Part shown: positions 53,842-62,489 of the stretch, piece by piece | Numbering within the stretch: position 1 is the first letter of the stretch | Layout: the number at the start of each line of letters is the position of its first letter | Source of the DNA: Caulobacteraceae bacterium | Lineage (GTDB): Bacteria; Pseudomonadota; Alphaproteobacteria; Caulobacterales; Caulobacteraceae | DNA length: 64,000 nt | Assembly (NCBI GenBank): GCA_027487945.1 | Contig: JAIYCQ010000048.1 | Location: 62,001-126,000, forward strand | Direction: 5' to 3' | The notes under the pieces: model-generated | Databases searched by the model: none | Told to the model about the DNA's origin: nothing | What the model saw: the letters and a program-made list of their open reading frames with translations, nothing else | Position numbers and translations under genes: made by a program

Positions 53842-54546
53842 CTACCCCTTGAACCCCGTCGCCACGAGGAAGACCTCGGAACTGTCCGCGCGGCTGGCCT
53901 TGGGTTTGACGTTCTGAACCTTGGCGAAGTGCTGCTTGAGGCGGGCGATGATCTCCGCCGTCTCACCACCCTGAAACGCCTTGGCGACGAACGACCCGCC
54001 GGGCTTGAGCACGCTGACGGCGAAGTCTGCGCCCATTTCGATCAGGCCGACGATGCGCAGGTGGTCGGTCTCGCGGTGGCCGACGGTGTTGGGGGCCATG
54101 TCCGACAGCACGATGTCCGGCTTGCCGCCCAGCAGGTCGATCAGCAGCGCCGGCGCGGCCGGGTCAGTGAAGTCCATCTGCACCAGCTCGGCCGGCGGCA
54201 GTGGATCGACCGGCAGCAGGTCGATGCCGACGATCTTGCCCGCCCCGCGCTGCTGGGCGATCTGCACCCAGCCACCGGGCGCGCAGCCGAGGTCGACGAT
54301 CAGCGAACCCTTGCGGATCAGTCTGAAGCGGTCGTCGATTTCCGACAGCTTGAAGGCCGCGCGGCTGCGATAGCCCAGCGCCCGCGCCTCGGCGGAAAAC
54401 GGGTCATTGATCTGGCGCTCCAGCCAGGCCTGCTGGCTGGAGGTGCGTCCCTTGGCGGTCTTCAGCCGGGCCGGCTTGGTGCGGCCGGCGTCGAGCCCGC
54501 CCGAGGGCGGTTTGACCATGCGGCGGCGGGGAGGATCTTCGCTCAT
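53842..54546 (-). CDS. rlmE: 23S rRNA (uridine-2'-O) methyltransferase RlmE
   Basis: A 234-residue FtsJ/RrmJ methyltransferase acting on U2552 of 23S rRNA. A basic N-terminal extension of about 45 residues is followed by YRSRAAFKLSEID with the first catalytic Lys, SAM loop LIVDLGCAPGGWVQIA, catalytic Asp in IVLSDMAPN, Lys in GGSFVAKAFQGG, and Glu in ADSSEVFLVATG, so the K-D-K-E set is complete. The ATG at 54546 overlaps the ppx stop by 4 bases, supporting the start and coupling. The same frame continues upstream inside ppx and is not coding. Confidence 0.94.
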   Translation of the reverse strand: MSEDPPRRRMVKPPSGGLDAGRTKPARLKTAKGRTSSQQAWLERQINDPFSAEARALGYRSRAAFKLSEIDDRFRLIRKGSLIVDLGCAPGGWVQIAQQRGAGKIVGIDLLPVDPLPPAELVQMDFTDPAAPALLIDLLGGKPDIVLSDMAPNTVGHRETDHLRIVGLIEMGADFAVSVLKPGGSFVAKAFQGGETAEIIARLKQHFAKVQNVKPKASRADSSEVFLVATGFKG

Positions 54547-55655
54547 GCCGCCGCTCCTGCCAGACGCGGGCCGCCGGAGCGATGTTTTCTTCGCCGGCGC
54601 GGCTGACGATCGCTCATCAGGGTCAGCAACAACCCCTCGCGCAGGCCCCGATCGGCGACCCGGACACGAGGGCACGGCCACAGCTCCTGCACCGCCTGCA
54701 GGATCGCCGCCCCGGCCAGGACCAGGTCGGCGCGGTCGGGCCCGATGCAGGGCTGGTCGGCGCGCTGCTTCGGCGTCCAGGCCAGCAGCCTGCCGGTCGT
54801 GGCCTCGCACTCGTCGCGGGTCATCCACAGCCCGTCGACCCGGTTGCGGTCATAGCGCGGCAGGTCAAGGTGCAGCCCGGCCAGGCTGGTGATGGCGCCG
54901 GATGTCCCGACCAGGTGGGCGCGGCCCTCGCTGAAGGTCTGGCGCATCGGCTCGGCGTGGGTGAAAGCCTCGATCCGCGCCTTGACCGTGTCGACCATGG
55001 CGCGGAACCAGGCATCGCTGGAGCCGTGGTCCTCGGGAAAGCGCTCGGCCAGGGTGACGACCCCGATCGGCACCGACAGCCAGGCCCTGATCGGCAGACG
55101 CCACGGCGCGAACTGGCGGGGCTGGGCATCCAGCCCCTCCCCCTTGAGGTCGACCCAGCTCAGCTCGGTCGAACCGCCGCCCACGTCGACGACAAGCGCC
55201 GCCTCGGAGGTCCGGTCGAGCAGGTTCAGGCAGCCGGCCACCGACAGCTGGGCCTCTTCCTTGGGGGTGATGACCTGCAGCTTCAGGCCGGTTTCGGCGG
55301 CGACGCGTTCGATGAAGGCCGGGCCGTTGCCGGCCTGGCGACAGGCCTGGGTGGCGATGGCCTTGATCCGCACGCAGTTGCGGCGGCGGATCTTCTCGGC
55401 GCAGACGCTCAGCGCCGCCAGCGCCCGCTCCATCGCCGCCTCGGACATCTGGCCGGTCGCCGACAGCCCCTCGCCCAGCCGGACAATGCGGGAGTAGGCC
55501 TCGACCACGCGGAAGCCGCCCGAGGTCGGGGTGGCGACCAGCAGCCGGCAGTTGTTGGTGCCCAGATCGAGGGCTGCGTACGTCGGCGGCGATCCGCCCG
55601 ACGACCGTCTGCGGCCCCTGCCGGAGCCGTTTTGCGCCTGATGCGCCTCCGACAT
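54543..55655 (-). CDS. Ppx/GppA family exopolyphosphatase/pppGpp phosphatase
   Basis: A 370-residue member of the ASKHA phosphatases. The phosphate-1 loop is YAALDLGTNNCRLLVA, and the phosphate-2 loop is LVVDVGGGSTELSWV. It lacks the long C-terminal HD-like domain of E. coli Ppx (513 residues), so it is the short GppA-like version typical of alphaproteobacteria. It would hydrolyse polyphosphate or pppGpp; which one cannot be told from sequence. The start MSEAHQAQNG leads into a basic, Ser/Gly-rich arm of about 25 residues. It is followed by rlmE, a common partner. Confidence 0.9.
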   Translation of the reverse strand: MSEAHQAQNGSGRGRRRSSGGSPPTYAALDLGTNNCRLLVATPTSGGFRVVEAYSRIVRLGEGLSATGQMSEAAMERALAALSVCAEKIRRRNCVRIKAIATQACRQAGNGPAFIERVAAETGLKLQVITPKEEAQLSVAGCLNLLDRTSEAALVVDVGGGSTELSWVDLKGEGLDAQPRQFAPWRLPIRAWLSVPIGVVTLAERFPEDHGSSDAWFRAMVDTVKARIEAFTHAEPMRQTFSEGRAHLVGTSGAITSLAGLHLDLPRYDRNRVDGLWMTRDECEATTGRLLAWTPKQRADQPCIGPDRADLVLAGAAILQAVQELWPCPRVRVADRGLREGLLLTLMSDRQPRRRRKHRSGGPRLAGAAA

Positions 55656-55746
55656 GGTTCCAGCCCTGTCTGCGCAGACGCCGGGAACCGGCGCCTCGTT
55701 TCACCGGCGACTGTAGCGGCCCGTTTCGCGCGGCGGAAGGCATTGA

Positions 55747-55775
55747 CTTGCCTCCGCCGGCTGAGGACTTACGTT
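55747..55775 (+). promoter_or_regulatory. Weak candidate heat-shock or sigma-70 promoter for hspQ
   Basis: CTTG, 17 bases, then CTTACGTT, about 40 bases before the hspQ ATG. TTGACT overlaps the CTTG. It is loosely similar to alphaproteobacterial sigma-32 promoters and fits the gene's role, but the match is imperfect. Confidence 0.3.
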
Positions 55776-55816
55776 CATTCTCCAGTCAGGCCTGCGGGCT
55801 TAGAGTCCGTGCTGTT

Positions 55817-56146
55817 ATGAACACGAGAAGCGCAAAATTCGCGATCGGCCAGGTGGTCAAGCACCGTCACTTCCCGTTTCGGGGCGTGATCTTCGATGTC
55901 GACCCGACTTTCGCCAACACCGAAGAGTGGTGGCAGTCGATTCCCGAAGAAATCCGGCCGCGCAAGGACCAGCCCTTCTATCACCTGCTGGCCGAGAACA
56001 ACGACAACACCTACGTGGCCTATGTCTCGGAGCAGAACCTGCTTCCCGATGAGACCGGCGAGCCGGTCGGGCACCCGCACACGGCCCTGATCTTCGACGG
56101 CTTCGAGGACGGCCACTACAACATGAAGCCGCGCGTCTCGCACTGA
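55817..56146 (+). CDS. hspQ: Heat shock protein HspQ
   Basis: A 109-residue protein of the YccV/HspQ family. KFAIGQVVKHRHFPFRGVIFDVDPTFANTEEWW, PFYHLLAENNDNTYVAYVSEQNL and HPHTALIFDGFEDGHYN are the hallmark segments. HspQ is known as a heat-induced protein that stimulates degradation of some proteins, including by Lon in gammaproteobacteria; the same role here is inferred. The ATG at 55817 fits homologues, and a 23-codon in-frame extension upstream is rejected. It is divergent from ppx. Confidence 0.95.
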   Translation: MNTRSAKFAIGQVVKHRHFPFRGVIFDVDPTFANTEEWWQSIPEEIRPRKDQPFYHLLAENNDNTYVAYVSEQNLLPDETGEPVGHPHTALIFDGFEDGHYNMKPRVSH

Positions 56147-56212
56147 GCGCCCTGCCGCCTTCGCGACGCGACCGTCGAGCGCTCCTCAGCTCGGTCGGAG
56201 GCCGACGGCCTT

Positions 56213-56258
56213 CGTCATGGTGAGGAGCCGGCCCTCGAGCTTGCGTCGCGAACCACGC
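56213..56258 (+). repeat. Degenerate dispersed repeat, copy I (H-type)
   Basis: GTCATGGTGAGGAGCCG followed later by GCGTCGCGAACCA resembles the reverse complement of copy H, with its centre replaced (GGCCCTCGAGCTTG). It lies between hspQ and phhA. The match is partial, so it may be an old copy or a related family. Confidence 0.4.
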
Positions 56259-56335
56259 AAGTTTGTTTCCGCTGCAACCGGTTTCACGGGCGACTTAGAA
56301 CGGAATTTCCCGCGAAACAGGCGCATCCTCTCCCC

Positions 56336-57208
56336 ATGAGCGCAGACGGCCATTTCGGCGGTCCGCCCCCCGGTGCGGCGGCGGACTGGACCATCGACCA
56401 GAACTGGGACGCCTACACCGCCGGGGAACACGCGGTCTGGGACACCCTGTATGCCCGTCAGGCGGCGCTGCTGCCCGGGCGGGCGTGCGACGCCTTCCTG
56501 CGCGGCCTCGACGCCCTGAACCTGCATCGCGGCGGCATCCCTGACTTTCGTCAGATCAACGCCGACCTCCAGCGGCTGACCGGCTGGACCGTGGTCGCCG
56601 TGCCCGGCTTGGTGCCCGACGACGTCTTCTTCGAACATCTGGCCAACCGGCGGTTCGTCTCCGGCCAGTTCATCCGCAAGCCCGACCAGCTCGACTACCT
56701 GCAGGAGCCGGATATCTTCCACGATGTCTTCGGCCACGTCCCGATGCTGACCGACCCCGTCTTCGCCGACTACATGCAGGCCTATGGCGAGGGCGGCCGC
56801 CGGGCGATGGGGCGCGGACAGCTGCACAATCTGGCGCGGCTCTACTGGTACACCGTCGAGTTCGGGCTGCTCGACACGGCGGAGGGTCTGCGAATCTACG
56901 GGGCCGGCATCGTCTCCTCGCGCACCGAGTCGCTCTTCGCGCTGGATGACCCCTCCCCCAACCGCCTGGGCTTCGATCTGGAACGCACCATGCGCACGCC
57001 CTACCGGATCGACGACTTCCAGCAGGTCTATTTCGTGATCCCGTCGCTTCAGGCCCTGCTGGACGCCACCCTGCGGGACTTCGCGCCGATCTACGCCCGG
57101 CTGGACGGAGCGGCCGACATCGCCATCGACGCCATCCTGCCGACGGACCGGGTGATCACCCGAGGCACCCAGGCCTATGCGGCGGCGGGCGGGCGGCTGG
57201 GCGGCTAG
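56336..57208 (+). CDS. phhA: Phenylalanine 4-monooxygenase
   Basis: A 290-residue pterin-dependent aromatic amino acid hydroxylase converting Phe to Tyr. The iron ligands are His129 and His134 (DIFHDVFGHVPML) and Glu175 (YWYTVEFGL). RFVSGQFIRKPDQLDYLQEPD and GIVSSRTESLFAL are family motifs. It has no N-terminal regulatory ACT domain, as is usual in bacteria. The usual partner phhB (pterin dehydratase) is not adjacent. The ATG at 56336 is chosen from the family N-terminus; no strong ribosome-binding site is visible. Confidence 0.95.
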   Translation: MSADGHFGGPPPGAAADWTIDQNWDAYTAGEHAVWDTLYARQAALLPGRACDAFLRGLDALNLHRGGIPDFRQINADLQRLTGWTVVAVPGLVPDDVFFEHLANRRFVSGQFIRKPDQLDYLQEPDIFHDVFGHVPMLTDPVFADYMQAYGEGGRRAMGRGQLHNLARLYWYTVEFGLLDTAEGLRIYGAGIVSSRTESLFALDDPSPNRLGFDLERTMRTPYRIDDFQQVYFVIPSLQALLDATLRDFAPIYARLDGAADIAIDAILPTDRVITRGTQAYAAAGGRLGG

Positions 57209-57293
57209 CGGACGGGGACATGCACGTCATTGGGTGTCCCCATCAGCTTCGAGGCGGCAGGGGACACGTACCGACGACGTTACATTTCCCCGG

Positions 57294-58637
57294 TCAGCGC
57301 TGGAACGGATAGAAACCGCCGCCAAGCCCGAGAATCTCGGTCAGCGCATCCAGCGCCGCGCGGCTCTCGTCGAGCAGATGCGGGTCGGCGAGGTCGGCGG
57401 GCAGCAGGCGATCACGGTAGTGCGCCTGCGCCCAGGCGGTCAGTCGTTCATGGAGCGCCGCATCGAACCGCTGGGCCGGATTGGTCGCCGCCAGCTCGTC
57501 GGCGGTCAGCACGACCCGCAGCCGCAGGCAGGCAGGCCCGCCGCCGTTGCGCATGCTCTGGCGCACGTCGACGTATTCGACCCGGCCGATGGGACCATTG
57601 GACGCGATAGCCCGCTCCACCGCCGCAGCCGCCCGCGGGGTCTCGGCCGTCTCCATCGGCGCGATCAGCGTCAGCCGGTCGTCACCCGGAAGAGACACCA
57701 GCATCGAATTGAAAAGGTAGGATTTTATCGCCTCGCCGAGCGGCAGGTCGGCGGTGTCGATCTGCACGAACTGCGGCTCGAAGCCCCGCGCGACGGCGCG
57801 GATATCGGCCTGCACAGCCGCCGCATCCTCGAACGCCGCCTCGTGGAAGAACAGGCAGGTACGGGCGCCGACGCAGACGACGTCGTTGTGGAACACCCCG
57901 GCCTCGATGGCCGCGCGCGCCTGGCGGGCGAAGACCGCCCCGCCCGCGTCGTGCCGCCGGGCTACCGCCTCGAAGGCCTGCTTCGTCTGCCGGGCCGGAA
58001 AATGGCCGGTCCAAGGCTCATAGGCGTCCCGCCCCCAGACGAACAGGTTGACGCCCGGCTCGCCATGGTCGGCGCAGAGCCGCACGTGGTTGGCGGCGCC
58101 CTCGTCGGCGAAGTGTGGCTGGCCCGGCAGTGGATCGTGCACCACGAAGCGGGCCGTGTCCGGGAACAGCGCCCGCAGCGCCCGCGTGGTCTGCTCGCCC
58201 TCCAGGCTGCGGTGCAGGTTGGTCAGCAGGTTGGCCGGCGTGAAGTGGACCCGGCCATCGGCGGCGTCGGCGCTCGGTGTCACCGTGGCGGCGTTGGCGG
58301 CCCACATGGGCGAGGCGCTGCAGGCGGTGTTGAGCAGTTCCGGCGCCTGCCGCGCGGCGGTCTCGATCACCTGGCGGTCGGATCCGGAAAACCCGATGCC
58401 GCGCAGGAATCCGACGTCCGGCCGCTCCTGCGGCGGCAGCACGAACTGCGGCAGGCCCAGGTCCGCCATCAGCCGCATCTTCGCCAGGCCTTCCAGCACG
58501 GCCGAGCGCGGGTTGGACGGATCGCCCTTATTGATCTCGCTGGCCAGATTGCCCGGCGCCAGACCGGCAAAACTGTGGGTCGGCCCGACGAGCCCGTCGC
58601 AGTTGGCTTCGATCGCGTGGGGAGAATGTGAACTCAT
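57294..58637 (-). CDS. astB: N-succinylarginine dihydrolase
   Basis: A 447-residue enzyme that hydrolyses N2-succinylarginine to N2-succinylornithine, releasing ammonia and CO2. EANCDGLVGPTHSFAGLA is the N-terminal signature of the family, and the C-terminal SMRNGGGPACLRLRVVLT holds the catalytic Cys. The length matches E. coli AstB (447). ATG at 58637 overlaps the astD stop by 4 bases. It is the last gene of the M20-astA-astD-astB unit. Confidence 0.96.
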   Translation of the reverse strand: MSSHSPHAIEANCDGLVGPTHSFAGLAPGNLASEINKGDPSNPRSAVLEGLAKMRLMADLGLPQFVLPPQERPDVGFLRGIGFSGSDRQVIETAARQAPELLNTACSASPMWAANAATVTPSADAADGRVHFTPANLLTNLHRSLEGEQTTRALRALFPDTARFVVHDPLPGQPHFADEGAANHVRLCADHGEPGVNLFVWGRDAYEPWTGHFPARQTKQAFEAVARRHDAGGAVFARQARAAIEAGVFHNDVVCVGARTCLFFHEAAFEDAAAVQADIRAVARGFEPQFVQIDTADLPLGEAIKSYLFNSMLVSLPGDDRLTLIAPMETAETPRAAAAVERAIASNGPIGRVEYVDVRQSMRNGGGPACLRLRVVLTADELAATNPAQRFDAALHERLTAWAQAHYRDRLLPADLADPHLLDESRAALDALTEILGLGGGFYPFQR

Positions 58638-60088
58638 CCCCGCAATCCCTTGATATCACTCACCGTCTGTAACACGGCGTCGGCCTCGAAACTGGCCACC
58701 GGATAGGCGCAGTAGTCGGCGGCATAGTAGGCGCTGGGCCTGTGGTTGCCCGAGGCGCCCAGGCCGCCGAACGGGGCCGTGCCGGCCGCGCCGGTGGTCG
58801 GGCGGTTCCAGTTGACCACCCCGGCGCGGATGCGCTGCTGGAAGCGTTCCCAGCGGGCCGCATCGTCGCTGATCAGGCCGGCGGAGAGGCCGTAGCGGGT
58901 GTCGTTGGCCAGGGCCAGCGCGCCATCGAAGGTTGCCGCGCGGCGGACCTGGATGATGGGTGCGAAGATCTCTTCGTCCGGCGTCTCGTGGTGGCTGACG
59001 TCGATGATGCCCGGCGTGATGAAGGCCTCCGGCAGGCCCTCCACCGCCGTCGCCTGCCGGATTACCGTCCCGCCCAGCGCTCCGGCGGCCTTGCGGGCGG
59101 CCTGGGCGGCGCGGGCGGAAATCAGCGGGCCCATGAAGGGCTCGGTCGCGCCGTCCCATGGCCCGGCGACGAGCCGGTCAGCGAGGGCGGTGACCGCCTC
59201 AATGATCGCGTCGCCCTGATGACCGTCCGGAACGATCAGCCGACGCGCGCAGGAGCAGCGCTGTCCCGTGGTGATGAAGCTCGACTGCACGACCAGGGCC
59301 GCGACGGCCTCCACATCCGTGGCGTCCCAGACGACCAGCGGATTGTTGCCGCCCAGCTCCAGCGCCAGGATGACGTCCGGGCGGTCGGCGAAGTGGCGGC
59401 GGAAATACGCCCCCGCCGCGCCGGACCCGGTGAACAGCAGGCCGTCGATATGCTGGTCGATCAGCGCCGCGCCGATCTCCTTGCCGCCCTGGACCAGGTT
59501 GACCACGCCCTTCGGCAGATCCGCCGCTTCCAGCGCCTCGATCATCAGCTCGCCGGTCCAGGGCGTCTCTTCCGACGGTTTGAAGACCACCGTGTCGCCG
59601 GCCAGCAACGCCGGCACGATGTGGCCGTTGGGCAGGTGTCCCGGAAAGTTGAACGGGCCAAGCACGGCCATGACGCCATGTGGACGATGGCGCAGAACGG
59701 CGCGACCGAAGGCCATGGCGGTCTCACGCACCCCGGTGCGCTCGTCATAGGCGGCGATCGAGGCATCGACCTTGGCCATCATCGAGCCGAGCTCGGCGGT
59801 CGTCTCCCACAGCGCCTTGCCGGTCTCGCGGGAGACGGCCTGGGCCATCGGCCCCTTGCGGGCGTCGAGCGCGGCCTTGTAGCGGCGCAGGGCCTCGATC
59901 CGCTCTGCCCGCGGCCGGTCGGCCCAGTCCTGGAAGGCGGCGCGGGCGGCGGCCACCGCGTCCACAACGTCACCGGGCGAGGCCGTAGCGGACTCCCAGA
60001 CGGGCGCGCCCGTCGCCGGGTCGATCGAGGTCAGAGCCTCGCCGCCGCCCCGCTTCCACTGACCATCGATGAACAGACCACGGCTCAT
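58634..60088 (-). CDS. astD: N-succinylglutamate 5-semialdehyde dehydrogenase
   Basis: A 484-residue aldehyde dehydrogenase. The NAD-binding part has LGPFNFPGHLPNGHIVPALLAGD, the general-base Glu is in LALELGGNNPLVV, and the nucleophile Cys is in FITTGQRCSCARRLI. The C-terminus GLGASGNHRPSAYYAADYCAYPVAS fits AstD rather than other ALDHs. It oxidises succinylglutamic semialdehyde to succinylglutamate. The ATG at 60088 overlaps the astA stop by 4 bases; the open frame above it runs within astA and is not coding. Confidence 0.95.
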   Translation of the reverse strand: MSRGLFIDGQWKRGGGEALTSIDPATGAPVWESATASPGDVVDAVAAARAAFQDWADRPRAERIEALRRYKAALDARKGPMAQAVSRETGKALWETTAELGSMMAKVDASIAAYDERTGVRETAMAFGRAVLRHRPHGVMAVLGPFNFPGHLPNGHIVPALLAGDTVVFKPSEETPWTGELMIEALEAADLPKGVVNLVQGGKEIGAALIDQHIDGLLFTGSGAAGAYFRRHFADRPDVILALELGGNNPLVVWDATDVEAVAALVVQSSFITTGQRCSCARRLIVPDGHQGDAIIEAVTALADRLVAGPWDGATEPFMGPLISARAAQAARKAAGALGGTVIRQATAVEGLPEAFITPGIIDVSHHETPDEEIFAPIIQVRRAATFDGALALANDTRYGLSAGLISDDAARWERFQQRIRAGVVNWNRPTTGAAGTAPFGGLGASGNHRPSAYYAADYCAYPVASFEADAVLQTVSDIKGLRG

Positions 60089-61089
60089 GCCTTCACCTTC
60101 ACGCTGTCGCCATCGCGAACGCCCAGAACCTCTGCCGCCTCGCGGGACAGCACCGCATGCTCGTGATCGACCAGCACAGGCGCGCGCACGGCGCGGAAAC
60201 GGCCGATCTCGCTGGTCGAAACGAGCGCCTCCTCCCCGAAGGCATCCTCGCCCAGTCGCACCGTCAGGCGGCGGGCCTCCTTCACGGTGCGGATGTCGTC
60301 GCGCGGGGCGGCCATGGTCGGACCGGCGTCGAACAGGTCGACCAGCCCCTGGTAGCGGAAGCCTTCGCGCTCCAGCATCGCCCGCGCCGCTTCGCCGTCG
60401 CGGTGAACCCGACCGATGGACCTGGCCGCCGCCTCGGGCAGCAGGCCGGTGTAGATCGGATGGCGCGGCGACAGGTCGAGGATGAACTGGCCGTTGGTCG
60501 AGGCGCTCATCAGGTCGGCCTCGTCGAACTCCAGCCGGAAGAACTTGTGGGCGACGTGCTCCCAGAACGGGCAGACGCCGTCCTCGTCGAACCAGCCGCG
60601 CAGCTCGGCCAGCACCATCTCGGCGAAGCGCTGCGGCTCGAGGCCGATCAGCATGTAGCGCGACTGGGCCAGAAGACGGCCCGCCCCGCCCTTGCGCTTC
60701 TCGGGCCGCAGGAACAGCGACCCGACCTCGGACCAGCCGGCGCATTCGTTGACCAGCACCAGGGCCTGGTGGTCGAACCGCATGTCCAGCGTCGGCGACG
60801 ACTGGGCGAGGGTCACGACCCGGAACGAGAAGAACGGCCGCTTCAGACCGACGCTGGCCTTCACTCCGGCGACGCCCTCGACCGCGCCGGACGCTGCGTC
60901 CTCGAGCATCAGGGTGTACCAGGCCTCCGGCGGGGCGACTTCGCCGGCGAAGCTGGCTTTCGACAGGTCCAGCCGGGCGCGCAGCGTCGGCTCGTCTTCC
61001 GGCAGGCTGGTGAAACCGCGTCCGGACAGGACGGCCAGCTCCATCAGCGCGTCATAGTCGGCGGGAACAGCGGGGCGAACGACCAGCAT
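60085..61089 (-). CDS. astA: Arginine N-succinyltransferase
   Basis: A 334-residue enzyme that starts arginine catabolism by transferring succinate from succinyl-CoA to arginine. VRPAVPADYDALMELAVLSGRGFTSLP, the central LVLVNECAGWSEVGSLFLRPEKRKGGAGRLLAQSRYMLI, and FWEHVAHKFFRLEFDEADLMSA identify the family. The ATG at 61089 shares its A with the TGA stop of the M20 gene, a TGATG overlap that indicates coupling; a TTG one codon earlier is less likely. Confidence 0.95.
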   Translation of the reverse strand: MLVVRPAVPADYDALMELAVLSGRGFTSLPEDEPTLRARLDLSKASFAGEVAPPEAWYTLMLEDAASGAVEGVAGVKASVGLKRPFFSFRVVTLAQSSPTLDMRFDHQALVLVNECAGWSEVGSLFLRPEKRKGGAGRLLAQSRYMLIGLEPQRFAEMVLAELRGWFDEDGVCPFWEHVAHKFFRLEFDEADLMSASTNGQFILDLSPRHPIYTGLLPEAAARSIGRVHRDGEAARAMLEREGFRYQGLVDLFDAGPTMAAPRDDIRTVKEARRLTVRLGEDAFGEEALVSTSEIGRFRAVRAPVLVDHEHAVLSREAAEVLGVRDGDSVKVKA

Positions 61090-62354
61090 CAATGGGACTC
61101 CATAAGAGCGCGGATGCCGCGCGCGTCGATCTCGCCGGACGCCAGTTTCATCAGGATCAGGGCCGACAGCTGGGCCCGTTCGGCGAAGCTGTCAGGCCAG
61201 GCGAACTCGTTCTCGCTGTGGATGTCGCCGCCGCGGACGCCAAGGGTGTCGACGTTGGGCAGGCCCGCCGCGAACAGGTTGTTGCCCTCGCAGACGCCGC
61301 CCGACGGCTTCCAGGCGATATCCTGGCTCAGCAGGGCGCCGACCTGCTTCACCTTGCCGAAGAGCTCGGTCTGGGCGGCGTTGAACGGCTTGGCCGGGCG
61401 GGTGAAGCCGCCGTGCTGGCTGACCAGCAGGCCCTCGCCCTCTCCCGCAGCCATGGCGCCCCGGATGCCGGTCTCGAGCCAGGCGGCGGCCTCGGCGTCG
61501 GGGAACCGGACGTTGAAGCGGAGGACGGCGATGTCGGGAACGACGTTCAGCGGCGAGCCGCCGTCGATGCGGGCGATGTTGACCGTGACCCCGTCGCGGC
61601 GGCCGTTCAGGCCGTCCAGCGCCGCGGCGATGCGGGCGGCGGCGGTGATGGCGTTGCGCCCCTCGTGGAAGGCCCGACCGGCATGAGCGGTCCGGCCCGT
61701 CACGCGGATGTGGAAATTGCCCGAACCCTTGCGCTCGCTTGCCAGGGTGCCGTCGGCCAGCGCCGGCTCATAGGTCAGGCCGACGTGGCCCAGCCGCCCG
61801 AACTCGGCCAGCACCGGTCCCGAGGCGAGCGAACCGATCTCCTCGTCCGGCGAGAGCAGCACCCGGTAGCCGAGGTTCGCCGCGTCGGCGGACGTCTCGA
61901 ACGCCTCGAGCGCCGCGAGGATGACGCTGATACCGCCCTTCATGTCGGCGATACCGGGGCCGTGCAGGGCGCCGTCGGCGCGGGCGCCGACCATCTGGAA
62001 CAGGCTTTCGGCGGGATAGACGGTATCGTAGTGGCCGGTCAGGACAACCTGCACCGGCGCCTCGGGACGGACGATCATGGCCATCGACGGCGTATGGGCC
62101 TGCTCACGCTCGCGACCGTCGGCGCCGATCTCGATCGAGGCCTGGAGCGGGATCTCCACGGGGTCCGTCGGCAAGACGGCGAACGCGTCCTGCAGCAAGG
62201 TCAGCGTGGTCTGGAGGCCTGCAAGGTTGCGGCTGCCGGAGTTGACATCGCTCCAGCCGACAGCGCGCTCGACGATGGCCGACCCGCGTTCGGCGATGGA
62301 GTCCAGAACGGCCTTCTCTTCCGGCGACAGGCGCATCGGCTTGGTCCAACTCAT
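61089..62354 (-). CDS. M20 family metallohydrolase in the ast operon
   Basis: A 421-residue M20 peptidase/deacylase. The two-metal site has His and Asp in LTGHYDTVYP, bridging Asp in GPGIADMKGG, the catalytic Glu pair in LSPDEEIGS, and a late His in GDIHSENEFAW. The dimerisation domain lies at about residues 195-310. It is related to acetylornithine deacetylase/carboxypeptidase G2. It is first in the operon M20-astA-astD-astB, directly coupled to astA, so it is a candidate for the final step, hydrolysis of N-succinylglutamate, normally done by AstE (not present here). That role is inference. Confidence 0.88.
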   Translation of the reverse strand: MSWTKPMRLSPEEKAVLDSIAERGSAIVERAVGWSDVNSGSRNLAGLQTTLTLLQDAFAVLPTDPVEIPLQASIEIGADGREREQAHTPSMAMIVRPEAPVQVVLTGHYDTVYPAESLFQMVGARADGALHGPGIADMKGGISVILAALEAFETSADAANLGYRVLLSPDEEIGSLASGPVLAEFGRLGHVGLTYEPALADGTLASERKGSGNFHIRVTGRTAHAGRAFHEGRNAITAAARIAAALDGLNGRRDGVTVNIARIDGGSPLNVVPDIAVLRFNVRFPDAEAAAWLETGIRGAMAAGEGEGLLVSQHGGFTRPAKPFNAAQTELFGKVKQVGALLSQDIAWKPSGGVCEGNNLFAAGLPNVDTLGVRGGDIHSENEFAWPDSFAERAQLSALILMKLASGEIDARGIRALMESH

Positions 62355-62489
62355 GACGCCATTGCCGCACGGACCAGGTCGACGCGCGTGTCTGAACGAA
62401 GCGACCCGCCGGAATGGCGCAAGACGGGAGTCGCTGAACGCCCTCTCCCTAGCCGACGGGTGACCGAAGGTGAACCCCCCGCCCCGGCG

